Below are positions 31,385-39,745 of a stretch of 64,000 bases of DNA, piece by piece. The position numbers and the translations under genes were made by a program. This stretch comes from Allobosea sp. BK604. Its GTDB lineage: Bacteria > Pseudomonadota > Alphaproteobacteria > Rhizobiales > Beijerinckiaceae. The stretch's first letter is position 1. Each line of letters begins with the position of its first letter. Under the pieces are notes generated by a model. The model ran no database searches and had not been told where the DNA came from. It saw only the letters and a list, made by a program, of their open reading frames with translations. The stretch covers positions 186,001 through 250,000 of the forward strand of contig NZ_SLZF01000006.1 in NCBI RefSeq assembly GCF_004341515.1. The letters run 5' to 3'.

Positions 31385-33124
31385 TCAGAAGTCGAAGCTC
31401 TCGCCTCCGGCCTTGCCGACGCCTTTCACCAGCGTCGTATCCGGCGCGTAGGCGCCCTCGCCCGAATCCCGGAACCGGTTCACGATCGGATAGCGCCGGT
31501 CGCGGCCAAAGTTCTTGCGGGTGACCTTCACGCCCGGCGCTGCCTGGCGGCGCTTGTACTCGGCAAGATAGAGCAGCCGCTCGACCTTCTTGACCGTATC
31601 GATGTCATGGCCGCGCGCCACGATATCGGCGAGCCGCATCTCGTGCTCGATCAGGCAGGCGAGGATGTCGTCGAGCACCTCGTAGGGCGGCAGCGAGTCC
31701 TGGTCCTTCTGGTTCTCGCGCAGCTCGGCCGAGGGCGGCTTGACGATGATATTATGCGGGATGACCTCGCCGTCAGGTCCGAGCGCGCCTGTCGGCTTCC
31801 AGCGGTTGCGCAATTCGCAGATGCGGAAGACCTCGGTCTTGTAGAGGTCCTTGATCGGGTTGTAGCCGCCGTTCATGTCGCCATAGAGCGTGGCGTAGCC
31901 GCAGGACATCTCCGACTTGTTGCCGGTCGTCACCACCATCGGCCCGAACTTGTTGGAGATCGACATGAGCAGCGTGCCGCGGACGCGGCTCTGCAGGTTC
32001 TCCTCGGTGATGCCGCGATTGGTGCCGGCGAAGAGATCGGCGAGCGCCCGCTCGAAGCCCTCGACCGGCTCGGCGATCGGCACGATCTCGTAGCGCACGC
32101 CGAGCGCCTCGGCGCAGGCCTTGGCGTCGTCCAGGCTCTCCTGCGAGGTGAAGCGGAAGGGCATCATCACGCAGCGGACCTTGTCGGCGCCGAGCGCGTC
32201 GACCGCCATGGCGGCGCAGATTGCCGAGTCGATGCCGCCGGAGAGGCCGAGCACGACGCCGGGAAAGCCGTTCTTCTGGACATAGTCGCGCAGGCCGAGC
32301 ACGCAGGCGGCGTAGTCGGCCTCCTCACTGCTTTCGACCACGGCGATCTCGCCGGGCTTGCAGCGCCATTGCCCGTCCTCGCGCACCCAGTCGGTGATGC
32401 CGAGGGCCTCGCGGAAGGCGGGAAGCTGGCAGGCGAAGCTCTTGTCGGCATTGAGCACGAAAGAGGCGCCTTCGAAGACGAGCTCGTCCTGGCCGCCGAG
32501 CTGGTTGAGATAGACCATCGGCAGGCCGGATTCGACGACGCGGGCGACCGCGACATTGAGGCGCTCGTCGATGACGCCGCGGCGATAGGGCGAGCCGTTC
32601 GGCACCAGCAGGATCTCGCCGCCGGTCTCGCTGAGGCACTCCACCACCTCCTCGCCCCAGATATCCTCGCAGATCGGCAAGCCCAAGCGGATATGGTTGC
32701 GGAAGACGACCGGACCGGGCAACGGGCCGGGCTCGAAGACGCGCTTCTCGTCGAAGACGCCGTAATTCGGCAGGTCGACCTTGAAGCGCACCGACTGGAT
32801 CAGCCCCGCATCGAGCAGGGCGTAGGCGTTGTAGAGCTTGCCGTCCTCGACCCAGGGCAGGCCGACGAGCACGGCCGGGCCGCCATCGGCGGTCTCGCGC
32901 GCCAGCGCCTCGCAGGCCTTGCGGCAGGCGTCCTGGAAGGCCGGCTTGAGCACGAGATCCTCCGGTGGATAGGCCGAGAGGAACAGCTCGGGGAACATGA
33001 CGAGATCGGCATCGGCCGCGGCAGCCTGCTTGCGGGCGGCGCGGACCTTCTCGGCATTGCCGGAGACATCCCCGACAACCGGATTGAGCTGGGCCAGAGC
33101 GAGGCGGAAGGAGGTCGCTGTCAT
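31385..33124 (-). CDS. nadE: NAD+ synthase, glutamine-hydrolysing
   Basis: A 579-aa two-domain enzyme that amidates nicotinate adenine dinucleotide to NAD+. The N-terminal nitrilase-type glutaminase (about 1-265) has the triad Glu in MFPELFLSAYPPED, Lys in RFKVDLPNYGVFDE and Cys in LPICEDIWG. The C-terminal synthetase has the ATP loop VLGLSGGIDSAI, then GNKSEMSCGYATLYGDMNGG. Length and motifs are complete. It is a housekeeping gene, apparently monocistronic. Confidence 0.95.
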   Translation of the reverse strand: MTATSFRLALAQLNPVVGDVSGNAEKVRAARKQAAAADADLVMFPELFLSAYPPEDLVLKPAFQDACRKACEALARETADGGPAVLVGLPWVEDGKLYNAYALLDAGLIQSVRFKVDLPNYGVFDEKRVFEPGPLPGPVVFRNHIRLGLPICEDIWGEEVVECLSETGGEILLVPNGSPYRRGVIDERLNVAVARVVESGLPMVYLNQLGGQDELVFEGASFVLNADKSFACQLPAFREALGITDWVREDGQWRCKPGEIAVVESSEEADYAACVLGLRDYVQKNGFPGVVLGLSGGIDSAICAAMAVDALGADKVRCVMMPFRFTSQESLDDAKACAEALGVRYEIVPIAEPVEGFERALADLFAGTNRGITEENLQSRVRGTLLMSISNKFGPMVVTTGNKSEMSCGYATLYGDMNGGYNPIKDLYKTEVFRICELRNRWKPTGALGPDGEVIPHNIIVKPPSAELRENQKDQDSLPPYEVLDDILACLIEHEMRLADIVARGHDIDTVKKVERLLYLAEYKRRQAAPGVKVTRKNFGRDRRYPIVNRFRDSGEGAYAPDTTLVKGVGKAGGESFDF

Positions 33125-33211
33125 GCGTCCGCTTTAGCGCGCGCAAGTGACGCCAGCAACGGCAGGCATGACGCGCCCGGCCTGCGTCTGGAGGCGCGGC
33201 GGCTTAACCTG

Positions 33212-33505
33212 TCAGCACAGGGTCGAGCGAAAATCGGCGGAATAGCGCAGCTCGCGCAGCGGCCGCACGCGCTGCGTGGTCTCGGCATAGATCGGATGCG
33301 CCTTGTAGGCGGCAAGCGCCACCTCGTCGGCGAACTCGGCGTAGACGACGACATCGACGTCGTTGCCCATCGGGTCGACCTTGCCATTGGCGACGACCTC
33401 GAAGGCGCTGGCATGCGGGATCTCGCCGAGCCGGGCCAGGCCGGAGCGAATGGCCTCGACATCCTCGGGACGCCTGGCGGTGAAGAAGACGATATGCCGG
33501 ATCAT
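33212..33505 (-). CDS. Dabb (stress-responsive A/B barrel) domain protein
   Basis: A 97-aa single-domain protein of the dimeric alpha/beta-barrel type. It shows the Dabb pattern: MIRHIVFFTARR at the N-terminus, then VDVVVYAEFADEVALAAYKAHPIYAE, with the conserved AYxxHPxH-like segment ending in Tyr-Ala-Glu, not His. Members range from stress proteins to polyketide cyclases; no specific role can be assigned. It lies after the 38-aa membrane peptide gene and its terminator on the same strand. Confidence 0.82.
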   Translation of the reverse strand: MIRHIVFFTARRPEDVEAIRSGLARLGEIPHASAFEVVANGKVDPMGNDVDVVVYAEFADEVALAAYKAHPIYAETTQRVRPLRELRYSADFRSTLC

Positions 33506-33563
33506 GGCCCTCCCCTTAGGCTGCGTCGCGGCCCGGCGCCACCCGCAGAGCAGGTTCCAAACG

Positions 33564-33602
33564 AAAAAGGCCCGGCCTCCTTCCGGAGTGCCGGGCCTTG
33601 TG
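33564..33602 (-). terminator. rho-independent terminator of the 38-aa peptide gene
   Basis: AAGGCCCGGC (33567-33576) pairs with GCCGGGCCTT (33590-33599), with a second small stem CTCC/GGAG inside. On the minus strand the hairpin is followed by TTTTTCGTTT, a proper T-tract. It ends the transcript that includes 33649-33765. Confidence 0.8.
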
Positions 33603-33648
33603 ACCGTCGTCGCGCGTGCGAACGGTCGCTACTGATACCGGTTCGCCG

Positions 33649-33765
33649 TCACTGCAGCAGAATGGCGAGGATGAAGCCCGTTGCCGTTACCAGCATGGCG
33701 AGAGAGGCCAGCTTCCGCAGTGCCGGGATTTGGTTCCGAGGTCTCCAAAATTCAATGGCTGACAT
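33649..33765 (-). CDS. 38-aa single-pass membrane peptide
   Basis: The ATG complementary to 33763-33765 has a strong GGAGG 6 bases upstream. The peptide starts MSAIEFWRPRNQIPALRKLA and continues with a hydrophobic helix of about 20 residues (ASLAMLVTATGFILAILLQ), that is, a basic cytoplasmic head and one membrane span. It has its own downstream terminator (33564-33602), and the previous gene on this strand is also terminated, so it forms a separate transcript or the end of a short one. No family is recognised; its length put it below usual gene-calling limits. Confidence 0.6.
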   Translation of the reverse strand: MSAIEFWRPRNQIPALRKLASLAMLVTATGFILAILLQ

Positions 33766-33909
33766 TCTGTCCTCCGTTGCAGCTACCTCCGACCGGAGCG
33801 GCCGGTAGATCCGCGGCTCGTAAACCGGTCAGCGGTAGTGGCCCTGGATGAGTGCCGCTGCGTCAACGCGCGTGCTGAGACAAAGTTCGGATTGCACAGC
33901 GGAGACTGC

Positions 33910-33952
33910 GAAAACAGAAAAGGCCGGCGCCACCCCGAGGGATGACGCCGGC
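33910..33952 (-). terminator. rho-independent terminator of the RTX gene
   Basis: GCCGGCGCCA (33923-33932) pairs with TGACGCCGGC (33943-33952) with one mismatch. On the minus strand it is followed by CTTTTCTGTTTTC. It starts 19 bases after the RTX stop codon. Confidence 0.8.
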
Positions 33953-33970
33953 TCTCGATGTCAGGTTCAA

Positions 33971-35149
33971 TCAGGCGAAGATCAGCTGATCGGCGAGCTG
34001 GGCGACGGTGAAGTTGGTGAGGACGATGCCCCCGGAACCGCCGAGCGTCCCAGTGCTGATGACGACACTGGTGCCGCTCTGGTTGAACGTCAGCTGCGCC
34101 GGGTTGACGCCCTCGAATCGCAGATAGTCGAAGTTGTTTGCGGTCTCGCCGAAACCGTCGATCACGTCGAAAACGCCAGCCTCGAAGTCGGAGGCCAAGG
34201 TCCAGTACTGGTCGTTGCCGGCGCCACCCACGGAGTAGTCCGCGCCGGAGCCGCCCAGAAGCTGATCCGAACCGTCACCGCCATACAACTGATCGGCACC
34301 ACCCTGGCCATAGAGCCAGTCGTTGCCGCCCTGGCCGTGCAGGACGTTGGCAGCGCCATCGCCGATCAGATAGTCCTGCTGGGCAGAACCGATCAGGCCT
34401 TCGACATTGACAAGTGTATCGCCCTGGGCATCGCCGCCCACGCCCATGCCGACATCGAGCCGCACGACCACGCCGTTGAGCGAGCCGTCATAGCGCGCGT
34501 AGTCGAAGCCGGCGCCGCCGTCGATCCAGTCGGCGCCCTCGCTGCCGTCGAGCTGGTCGTTATCGGCTCCGCCATCGAGATAGTCGTCACCGGTCCTGCC
34601 GACGAGCGTATCGGCGCCGCTGCCACCGAGAATCGTATCCCTGTCCGCGCCGCCGTCGAGATAGTCGTTACCGCGACCGCCATCGAGATAATCATCGCCG
34701 GCGCCTCCGAACAGGCCTGGTGTCGCAGTTACACCGTTGGGCCCAACAGTTATCGCTGCACCTGAGTCATCTCCATCGCCGCCGTAAAGCGTATCGTTCC
34801 CGGCGTAGCCATAAAGAGCGTCGCGACCCGAGCCGCCTTCGATATAGTCAGGACTGGCGACCCCCGTGGGGTCAGCTTGTATGTAATCGTCACCGGTCCC
34901 ACCAAACGCGTTCTCGGCGCTTCCTGTATTTCCCATCTGAATCCAGTCATTCCCGGAACCGCCGTAATAATCGCCCCAGGCACCGCTGGTCCAACGGGCG
35001 TAAAGATAGTCGTTTCCCTCGCCTCCTTCCCAATAATCATAGCCAGAGATCGATGATCCCAAGGTATCATTGCCTCGACCGCCATAAAGGAAGTCGTACG
35101 AAGCCTCGGGTGGCGCGTCGTTCACATCTGTTCCGTAAAAGACTGGCAT
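33971..35149 (-). CDS. RTX calcium-binding repeat protein, probably type I-secreted
   Basis: A 392-aa protein made mostly of glycine-rich nonapeptide repeats (GGxGxDxLx type). They include YGGRGNDTL near residue 22, a dense tandem block at about 145-215 with GGAGDDYLDGGRGNDYLDGG, and another at about 265-310. Such repeats fold into calcium-binding beta-rolls after export. The last 80 residues lack repeats and hold the probable uncleaved type I secretion signal. No enzymatic domain is visible, so this may be a surface or biofilm protein. No HlyB/HlyD/TolC genes are nearby. Codon use in its 5' half is less GC-biased than in the neighbours, hinting at a different origin. Confidence 0.85.
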   Translation of the reverse strand: MPVFYGTDVNDAPPEASYDFLYGGRGNDTLGSSISGYDYWEGGEGNDYLYARWTSGAWGDYYGGSGNDWIQMGNTGSAENAFGGTGDDYIQADPTGVASPDYIEGGSGRDALYGYAGNDTLYGGDGDDSGAAITVGPNGVTATPGLFGGAGDDYLDGGRGNDYLDGGADRDTILGGSGADTLVGRTGDDYLDGGADNDQLDGSEGADWIDGGAGFDYARYDGSLNGVVVRLDVGMGVGGDAQGDTLVNVEGLIGSAQQDYLIGDGAANVLHGQGGNDWLYGQGGADQLYGGDGSDQLLGGSGADYSVGGAGNDQYWTLASDFEAGVFDVIDGFGETANNFDYLRFEGVNPAQLTFNQSGTSVVISTGTLGGSGGIVLTNFTVAQLADQLIFA

Positions 35150-35581
35150 TCAAATCTCCTGCTTAAACCGATCTGCAGAGAACCAAATCCGGAACTCTGC
35201 AAGATGCTACCAGTTCCGATAGGGTCTAGACGTACTTCATATGAATGACCCCGGGTCGAGACGATCGCCGCAGCGGGTTTCTTCGCGCGCTTGACTGCAA
35301 GGGCGACGGCGATTGCCGGGGCGGATGGGCTCGGCAATTTCAGGGCGGCTTCGTCGGCGATTGATAGGCGCCAGCTTCGGCCCGAACTCGCGCAACATCT
35401 GCTGCGCCATGATCTCGGCCCGGCGCACGACCGAACAAGCCTGCAAACTTTTCGGCGAAAAGGCCGATGGAACAGGGGTTGACGACGATGGAGACGTTAA
35501 CCGGGCATTAGGGTTACTATTGGATGAATACCCTCAGGCGACACACGCAGGCCGAGACGGCCCCGCCTCTGGGAGATGGGA
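35150..35581. other. 432-bp intergenic region between divergent genes
   Basis: No gene can be supported. The part nearest the RTX gene (35150-35250) is less GC-rich than the surroundings. A short minus-strand frame (35237-35410, starting MAQQMLREFGPKLAPI) and overlapping plus-strand frames look like decayed coding sequence but match nothing I know and lack ribosome sites. The promoters of the RTX gene and of the outer-membrane protein must lie here; a TTGACG at 35479-35484 is a candidate -35 for the latter. Confidence 0.5.
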
Positions 35582-36424
35582 ATGCATATCCGTTCGGTTG
35601 CATCGTTGATCGGCGCGACGGCGCTCGCGCTGTCCCTGACGGCCGCGCAGCAGGCCTCGGCGGCGGACTATCCGGTCCTGCGCGGCTCGCAGATCGAGGA
35701 CGTGCCGCCGGCACCCGATTTCCAGGGCGGCTCCTTCAACTGGACCGGCTTCTATTTCGGTGCCTTCGCCGGTCAGTCGCAAACCAGCTTTCGAACAGAT
35801 CGCGGCGTCATGGACCTCGCCAATGGCGCCTTCAATGCGACGACAGTTCTGAGCGAAATCACGCCAGGTCAACTGGTTCTCACCAGTGCTCGCGACGATT
35901 CCGGCATGACGTTCGGCGGCTTCCTCGGCTACAACATCGCCTTCGGCGACGCGGTCGTCGGCGTCGAAGCCGAGTATTCGCGGATGGACCAGGAGACGAG
36001 CGCATCCACGCTCGAAGGGCGCCGGCTCTCGTCGGGCGACATCTATGTCGCATCGGTCCAGAACGCCAAGCTCAGCGACTACATCAACGCCAGGCTTCGC
36101 TTCGGCTATGCTTATGGACGGGTGATGCCCTATCTCACAGCCGGCGCTGCGGCGGGACGCTTCGACACGAATGTCGCCGTGGCCGCAGATTGGCTCAGCC
36201 CGACCAACAACTACACGACCAGCTTCTTCGGCTACCCCAGGGTTCTCGGCGGCCCCAAAAAGGACGTCTGGGGCTATGGCTTCAGTGTCGGCGGCGGCCT
36301 CGAGGCCGCCCTGCTCGACAACGTCATCGTCCGCGGCGAATACCTCTTCACGCGCTTCAACAATGTCGAAGGCGTCACGGTCAACGTGAACACCGCCCGC
36401 GTCGCGGCAGCGATCAAGTTCTGA
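35582..36424 (+). CDS. outer-membrane beta-barrel protein (Omp25/Omp31-like)
   Basis: A 280-aa outer-membrane protein. The signal peptide IRSVASLIGATALALSLTAA ends near ASAAD (residue 28). The mature part opens with a proline-rich linker and then WTGFYFGAFAGQSQTSF, the usual first strand of the porin-like Omp25/Omp31/Omp_b-brl group of Hyphomicrobiales, followed by alternating aromatic strands. It ends in VAAAIKF, with the C-terminal Phe recognised by the Bam machinery. The start ATG 35582 lies 6 bases after GGGAG; ATG 35576 is too close to it. Function is probably structural. Confidence 0.88.
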   Translation: MHIRSVASLIGATALALSLTAAQQASAADYPVLRGSQIEDVPPAPDFQGGSFNWTGFYFGAFAGQSQTSFRTDRGVMDLANGAFNATTVLSEITPGQLVLTSARDDSGMTFGGFLGYNIAFGDAVVGVEAEYSRMDQETSASTLEGRRLSSGDIYVASVQNAKLSDYINARLRFGYAYGRVMPYLTAGAAAGRFDTNVAVAADWLSPTNNYTTSFFGYPRVLGGPKKDVWGYGFSVGGGLEAALLDNVIVRGEYLFTRFNNVEGVTVNVNTARVAAAIKF

Positions 36425-36513
36425 GCCCGAGTCGAAGGGCGGCGCGGACAGAGCCACCCTTCAATCGCCAGCGCTTTCGCCCCTGCGCAAGGCTGCTCCG
36501 TGGAGCTCCGGAC

Positions 36514-38817
36514 TCACGCCCGGGCCGGCCAGACGAGCGATATCTGCGCAGGCTGGCGCACGCCCTCGACCAGGACGAAGCCCGCGGCATCGAACTGCCA
36601 GTTCAATTCGACCTTGCCAGTTCCGCCACCGCTGGCCGTGACCGTTTCCGGCGGCGTCGCGGCCGCGATGCGCAGACGGTAGCGCCGGCGCGCCGGGATT
36701 TGCCCGGAATCGCCTTCCGGCGCCGCGATCGAGACGCGCACGCCATCATCGGCAGGGGCGCATGAAATCCGCGTCAGGGCATAGGCCCCCTGGCGATAGG
36801 CGCCGCTGGCCGTGTCGTCGTCGTAGAGGGTGAAGCTGCCCGCCGTCGAGGGATGGATGAGCAGCGTGACCTCCTCGGTGGGGCCGGAATCATGCTGCAC
36901 GACCGGGGCGAGCGGCAGCGGCGTGCCGCCACGCAGGAAGACCGGGATCGTCTCGAGCGGCGCTTCGGCGATGATGGTCGCCGGGCCGCGATAGGCCTTG
37001 CCCGTCCAGTAATCGTGCCAGATGCCGATCGGCAGGCGGACCGGGCGCGAGCGCGCCCCCTCCTGCGTCACCGGCGCGACCAGGATGTCATCGCCGAGCA
37101 GGAACTGGTCGCCGAGATCCCAGGTGACGCGCTCGCCCTCACGGTCGAGCACCAGCGGGCGGATCAGCGGCAGGCCGTCGCGATGGGCCTGCCAGGCGAG
37201 CGTGTAGATATAGGGCATCAGCTGATAGCGCAGCTCGATGAAGGCCCGGCAGATCGCCTCGATCGCCGCCCCCCTGCCCCAGGGCGTGTGGCGGCGCCAG
37301 TCGCGGCCATGGGCCCGGAAGATCGGGCAGAAGGCGCCGTACTGGAACCAGCGCACGAAGAGCTCGTCGCTCTCGGCAACGGTCGCGTAATAGCCGCCGA
37401 TATCGGTGCCCCAATAGGGCACGCCGGACAGGCCCATATTCAGCCCGGTCGGCACCTGCGCCGCCAGCGTCGGGAAGGTGTTGTTGACGTCCCCCGACCA
37501 GCAGGCGGCGCCGAAGCGCTGCATGCCGGCGCCGCCGGAGCGGCAGAGCATGAAGGCGCGCCCCTCGGGCCGGTCCTTGGCCTCGCCCTCCGCAAAGGCC
37601 TGCTGGCGCAGCAGGTCGAAGCGGTTGTGCAGCGTCGCGCCGCTGCCGGCCGCGAGCCCGGTCGTCGCCGCCGGGCCCTCCCCGCCATCGAGCCACCAGC
37701 CGTCGACGCCGAGCTTCAGCAGGTCGTCATGCGCGCTCCACCACCAGCGCCGCGCGTCTTCCCGGGAGAAGTCGATATAGCGCTGGCCTTCGAGATAATT
37801 GCTCAACGGGCGCGTGGTCGGGACGATCGTGGCGTAGCCGTCATCGAGGCAGAAGCCTTTCGCCTCGGCCTCGCGATAGAGCGGCGAGTTCTTGTGCACC
37901 ACCGCATATTCATGGGTGATGATCCGGAAGCCCTGGTCCTTGAGCTCCGAGAAGACCGGCGCCGGATCGGGCAGCAAGGTGGGCTCGCAGGTCAGGTGGC
38001 CGACGCCGGCATTCCAGCCGCGCTGGTCGCTATAGGTCGAGAGCAGCACGATGCCGTCGCAAGGGATGTCGCGCGAGCGAAATCCCTCCGCCAGCCCAAG
38101 CAGCTCAGCCGTATCGTCGAAATGCCGGGTCGATTGCAGATAACCCAGCGCCCAGCGCGGCGGCATCGGGGCATGGCCGAGCAGATCGGCGGCGAGCGCC
38201 AGCGTCTCGCGAATGGAGCTGCCGCCGAGATAGTAGATATCGACCTGCCCGGCCGCGCAGGAATAATCCGCCAGCACGTCGTCGTTCGAGTCGCCCGGAT
38301 CGAGATTGGCGACGCCGGAATGGTCGAAGAACAGCCCGTAGCCGGCCGAGGAGATCAGCAGCGGGATCGAGATATCGGCGCCCTGCCCGTGATTGACATG
38401 GCTGTTCCAGAAGCGCCGGGTGACGCCGAGCCGGTCGAGCGGGTTGCCGGCGCCGCCGAGCCCGTAGAAGTGCTGCTCGCCGATGAATTCCAGCGGCAGC
38501 CGCAGGCCGTTGCTCAGATCCAGGCCGGAGAGCCGCAGGCGCAGCGGCACCGCGCCGGCCGCGTTGCGGATATCGAGCGCGAGCGGCCCGTCCTTCACCT
38601 CGAATGCGACGCCGCCGGCCAGAGCGACCGCGCCATCGACCGAGAGCGGCAGTGCCGCGATCGCCCGTTCCGGCGGGAGATAGGAGGCGGCAGGATCGAA
38701 CGGCCCGGCGCCGATGCGGATGCGCAGGATATTCGGCGCCTGCGCCGCGATCTCGATCGGGCAGGCGCCCGCGATCTCCGTCTTGGCGCCGGAATGCCGG
38801 ATGGTCGGTTGGGACAT
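36514..38817 (-). CDS. glycoside hydrolase family 31 (alpha-glucosidase/alpha-xylosidase type)
   Basis: A 767-aa retaining alpha-glycosidase. An N-terminal beta-sandwich (about 1-225) precedes the barrel. The nucleophile is Asp377 in DGWWLDGGEG (the family's W-x-D-x-x-E pattern) and the acid/base is Asp443 in WSGDVNNTF. MGLSGVPYWGTDIGGY and the LRYQLMPYIYTLAW helix are typical GH31 sequence. No signal peptide is seen, so it should act in the cytoplasm on imported oligosaccharides. The start ATG (complementary to 38815-38817) follows AGGTGG. It has no sugar transporter or kinase beside it; substrate specificity cannot be decided. Confidence 0.88.
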   Translation of the reverse strand: MSQPTIRHSGAKTEIAGACPIEIAAQAPNILRIRIGAGPFDPAASYLPPERAIAALPLSVDGAVALAGGVAFEVKDGPLALDIRNAAGAVPLRLRLSGLDLSNGLRLPLEFIGEQHFYGLGGAGNPLDRLGVTRRFWNSHVNHGQGADISIPLLISSAGYGLFFDHSGVANLDPGDSNDDVLADYSCAAGQVDIYYLGGSSIRETLALAADLLGHAPMPPRWALGYLQSTRHFDDTAELLGLAEGFRSRDIPCDGIVLLSTYSDQRGWNAGVGHLTCEPTLLPDPAPVFSELKDQGFRIITHEYAVVHKNSPLYREAEAKGFCLDDGYATIVPTTRPLSNYLEGQRYIDFSREDARRWWWSAHDDLLKLGVDGWWLDGGEGPAATTGLAAGSGATLHNRFDLLRQQAFAEGEAKDRPEGRAFMLCRSGGAGMQRFGAACWSGDVNNTFPTLAAQVPTGLNMGLSGVPYWGTDIGGYYATVAESDELFVRWFQYGAFCPIFRAHGRDWRRHTPWGRGAAIEAICRAFIELRYQLMPYIYTLAWQAHRDGLPLIRPLVLDREGERVTWDLGDQFLLGDDILVAPVTQEGARSRPVRLPIGIWHDYWTGKAYRGPATIIAEAPLETIPVFLRGGTPLPLAPVVQHDSGPTEEVTLLIHPSTAGSFTLYDDDTASGAYRQGAYALTRISCAPADDGVRVSIAAPEGDSGQIPARRRYRLRIAAATPPETVTASGGGTGKVELNWQFDAAGFVLVEGVRQPAQISLVWPARA

Positions 38818-38911
38818 GCTTGGGCCACCTGTGTTCAAGAATTCATGCCGGCGTTCCAGCCGCCACCGTCATCGAGAGGGTCTTGGCTTCGGCAAGCCCG
38901 GGTAAAGGCTC

Positions 38912-38981
38912 CGCGAAGCAATCCAGGAGGACGCAGAGCGCTGCCGCCCCTGGATTGCTTCGCTGCGCTCGCAATGACGGG
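38912..38981. repeat. dispersed palindromic repeat, family C, copy 3
   Basis: GCGAAGCAATCCAGG opens and CCTGGATTGCTTCGC mirrors it further in; the end is GCTCGCAATGACGG. It matches the element at 6333-6424 in opposite orientation and the half-unit at 25907-25944. It lies between the GH31 start and the livF stop. Confidence 0.8.
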
Positions 38982-39004
38982 AAGAGCCGGCCCGGTGGAC
39001 CATC

Positions 39005-39745
39005 TCAGTGCGCCATCCGGCTCGAGCCGAGATAGAGGCGGATCACCTCGGGATCGTGTAGGAGTTGCAGGCCGGGGCCTTCGAGCCGGTTGCGGCCCTG
39101 CTCCAGCACATAGGCGTAGTCGGCGACGCCGAGGCATTGCCGCGCGCGCTGCTCGACCATCAGCACGGAGACGCCGAGGCTGTTGATGCTCTTGATCCGG
39201 TCGAAGACCTCGTCCTGGATCGCGGGCGCCAAGCCGGCCGAGGGCTCGTCGAGGATGAGCAGCGAGGGGTCGGACATCAGCGCCCGGCCGACCGCGAGCA
39301 TCTGGCGCTGGCCGCCCGAGAGCATGGCGGCGCGCTTGGCCAGCATGGTCTTGAGCAGCGGCATCCAGGCCAGCACCCGTTCCAGCCGCTCGGCGAATTT
39401 CTCCGGCGCCTGGCAGCAGCCGATCTCGAGATTCTCCGTCACCGAGAGATCGGCGAAGACATTGGCGATCTGCGGCACCATGTTGGCGCCGAAGGCGGTG
39501 ATGCGGTGGGTCGGCAGGCCGTTCAGGCTGCGCTCGACGCCGTCGGCGCCGACGAGGCGGATCTCGCCGCCGCGGCGCTCGACCAGCCCGTAGACCGTCT
39601 TGAGCAAGGTCGACTTGCCCGAGCCGTTCGGGCCGATGATGGCGACGATGGTCTGGCGGCGGACCTCGATCGAGACGCCGTGCAGGATGTTCTCGTCGGT
39701 ATAGCCGGCATAGAGGTCTTTGACGGAGAGGACGATCTCGCTCAT
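39005..39745 (-). CDS. livF: branched-chain-type ABC transporter ATP-binding protein LivF
   Basis: A 246-aa ATPase of the LivF type. Walker A GPNGSGKST, signature LSGGQRQML, Walker B LLILDEPSAGLAP and the VLMVEQ switch region are present. The short length without the long C-terminal extension distinguishes LivF from LivG. The start overlaps the end of livG by 4 bases (ATGA). It pairs with LivG to power the LivHM channel. Ligand uncertain, see livK. Confidence 0.93.
   Translation of the reverse strand: MSEIVLSVKDLYAGYTDENILHGVSIEVRRQTIVAIIGPNGSGKSTLLKTVYGLVERRGGEIRLVGADGVERSLNGLPTHRITAFGANMVPQIANVFADLSVTENLEIGCCQAPEKFAERLERVLAWMPLLKTMLAKRAAMLSGGQRQMLAVGRALMSDPSLLILDEPSAGLAPAIQDEVFDRIKSINSLGVSVLMVEQRARQCLGVADYAYVLEQGRNRLEGPGLQLLHDPEVIRLYLGSSRMAH

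Noticed and set aside
31331..33808. Plus-strand open frame of over 800 codons opposite nadE
   Set aside because: It runs through nadE, the Dabb gene and the 38-aa gene on the opposite strand; composition is that of a shadow frame and nadE is unmistakable.
34560..34740. Tandem DNA repeats resembling a CRISPR-like or satellite array
   Set aside because: They are the codons of RTX nonapeptide repeats in frame; spacing is 27 bp with no spacer structure and they continue as coding sequence.
35237..35446. Possible small gene or transposase fragment upstream of the RTX gene
   Set aside because: No ribosome site, no recognised motif, and overlapping frames on both strands are equally open; left as unannotated decayed-looking sequence.
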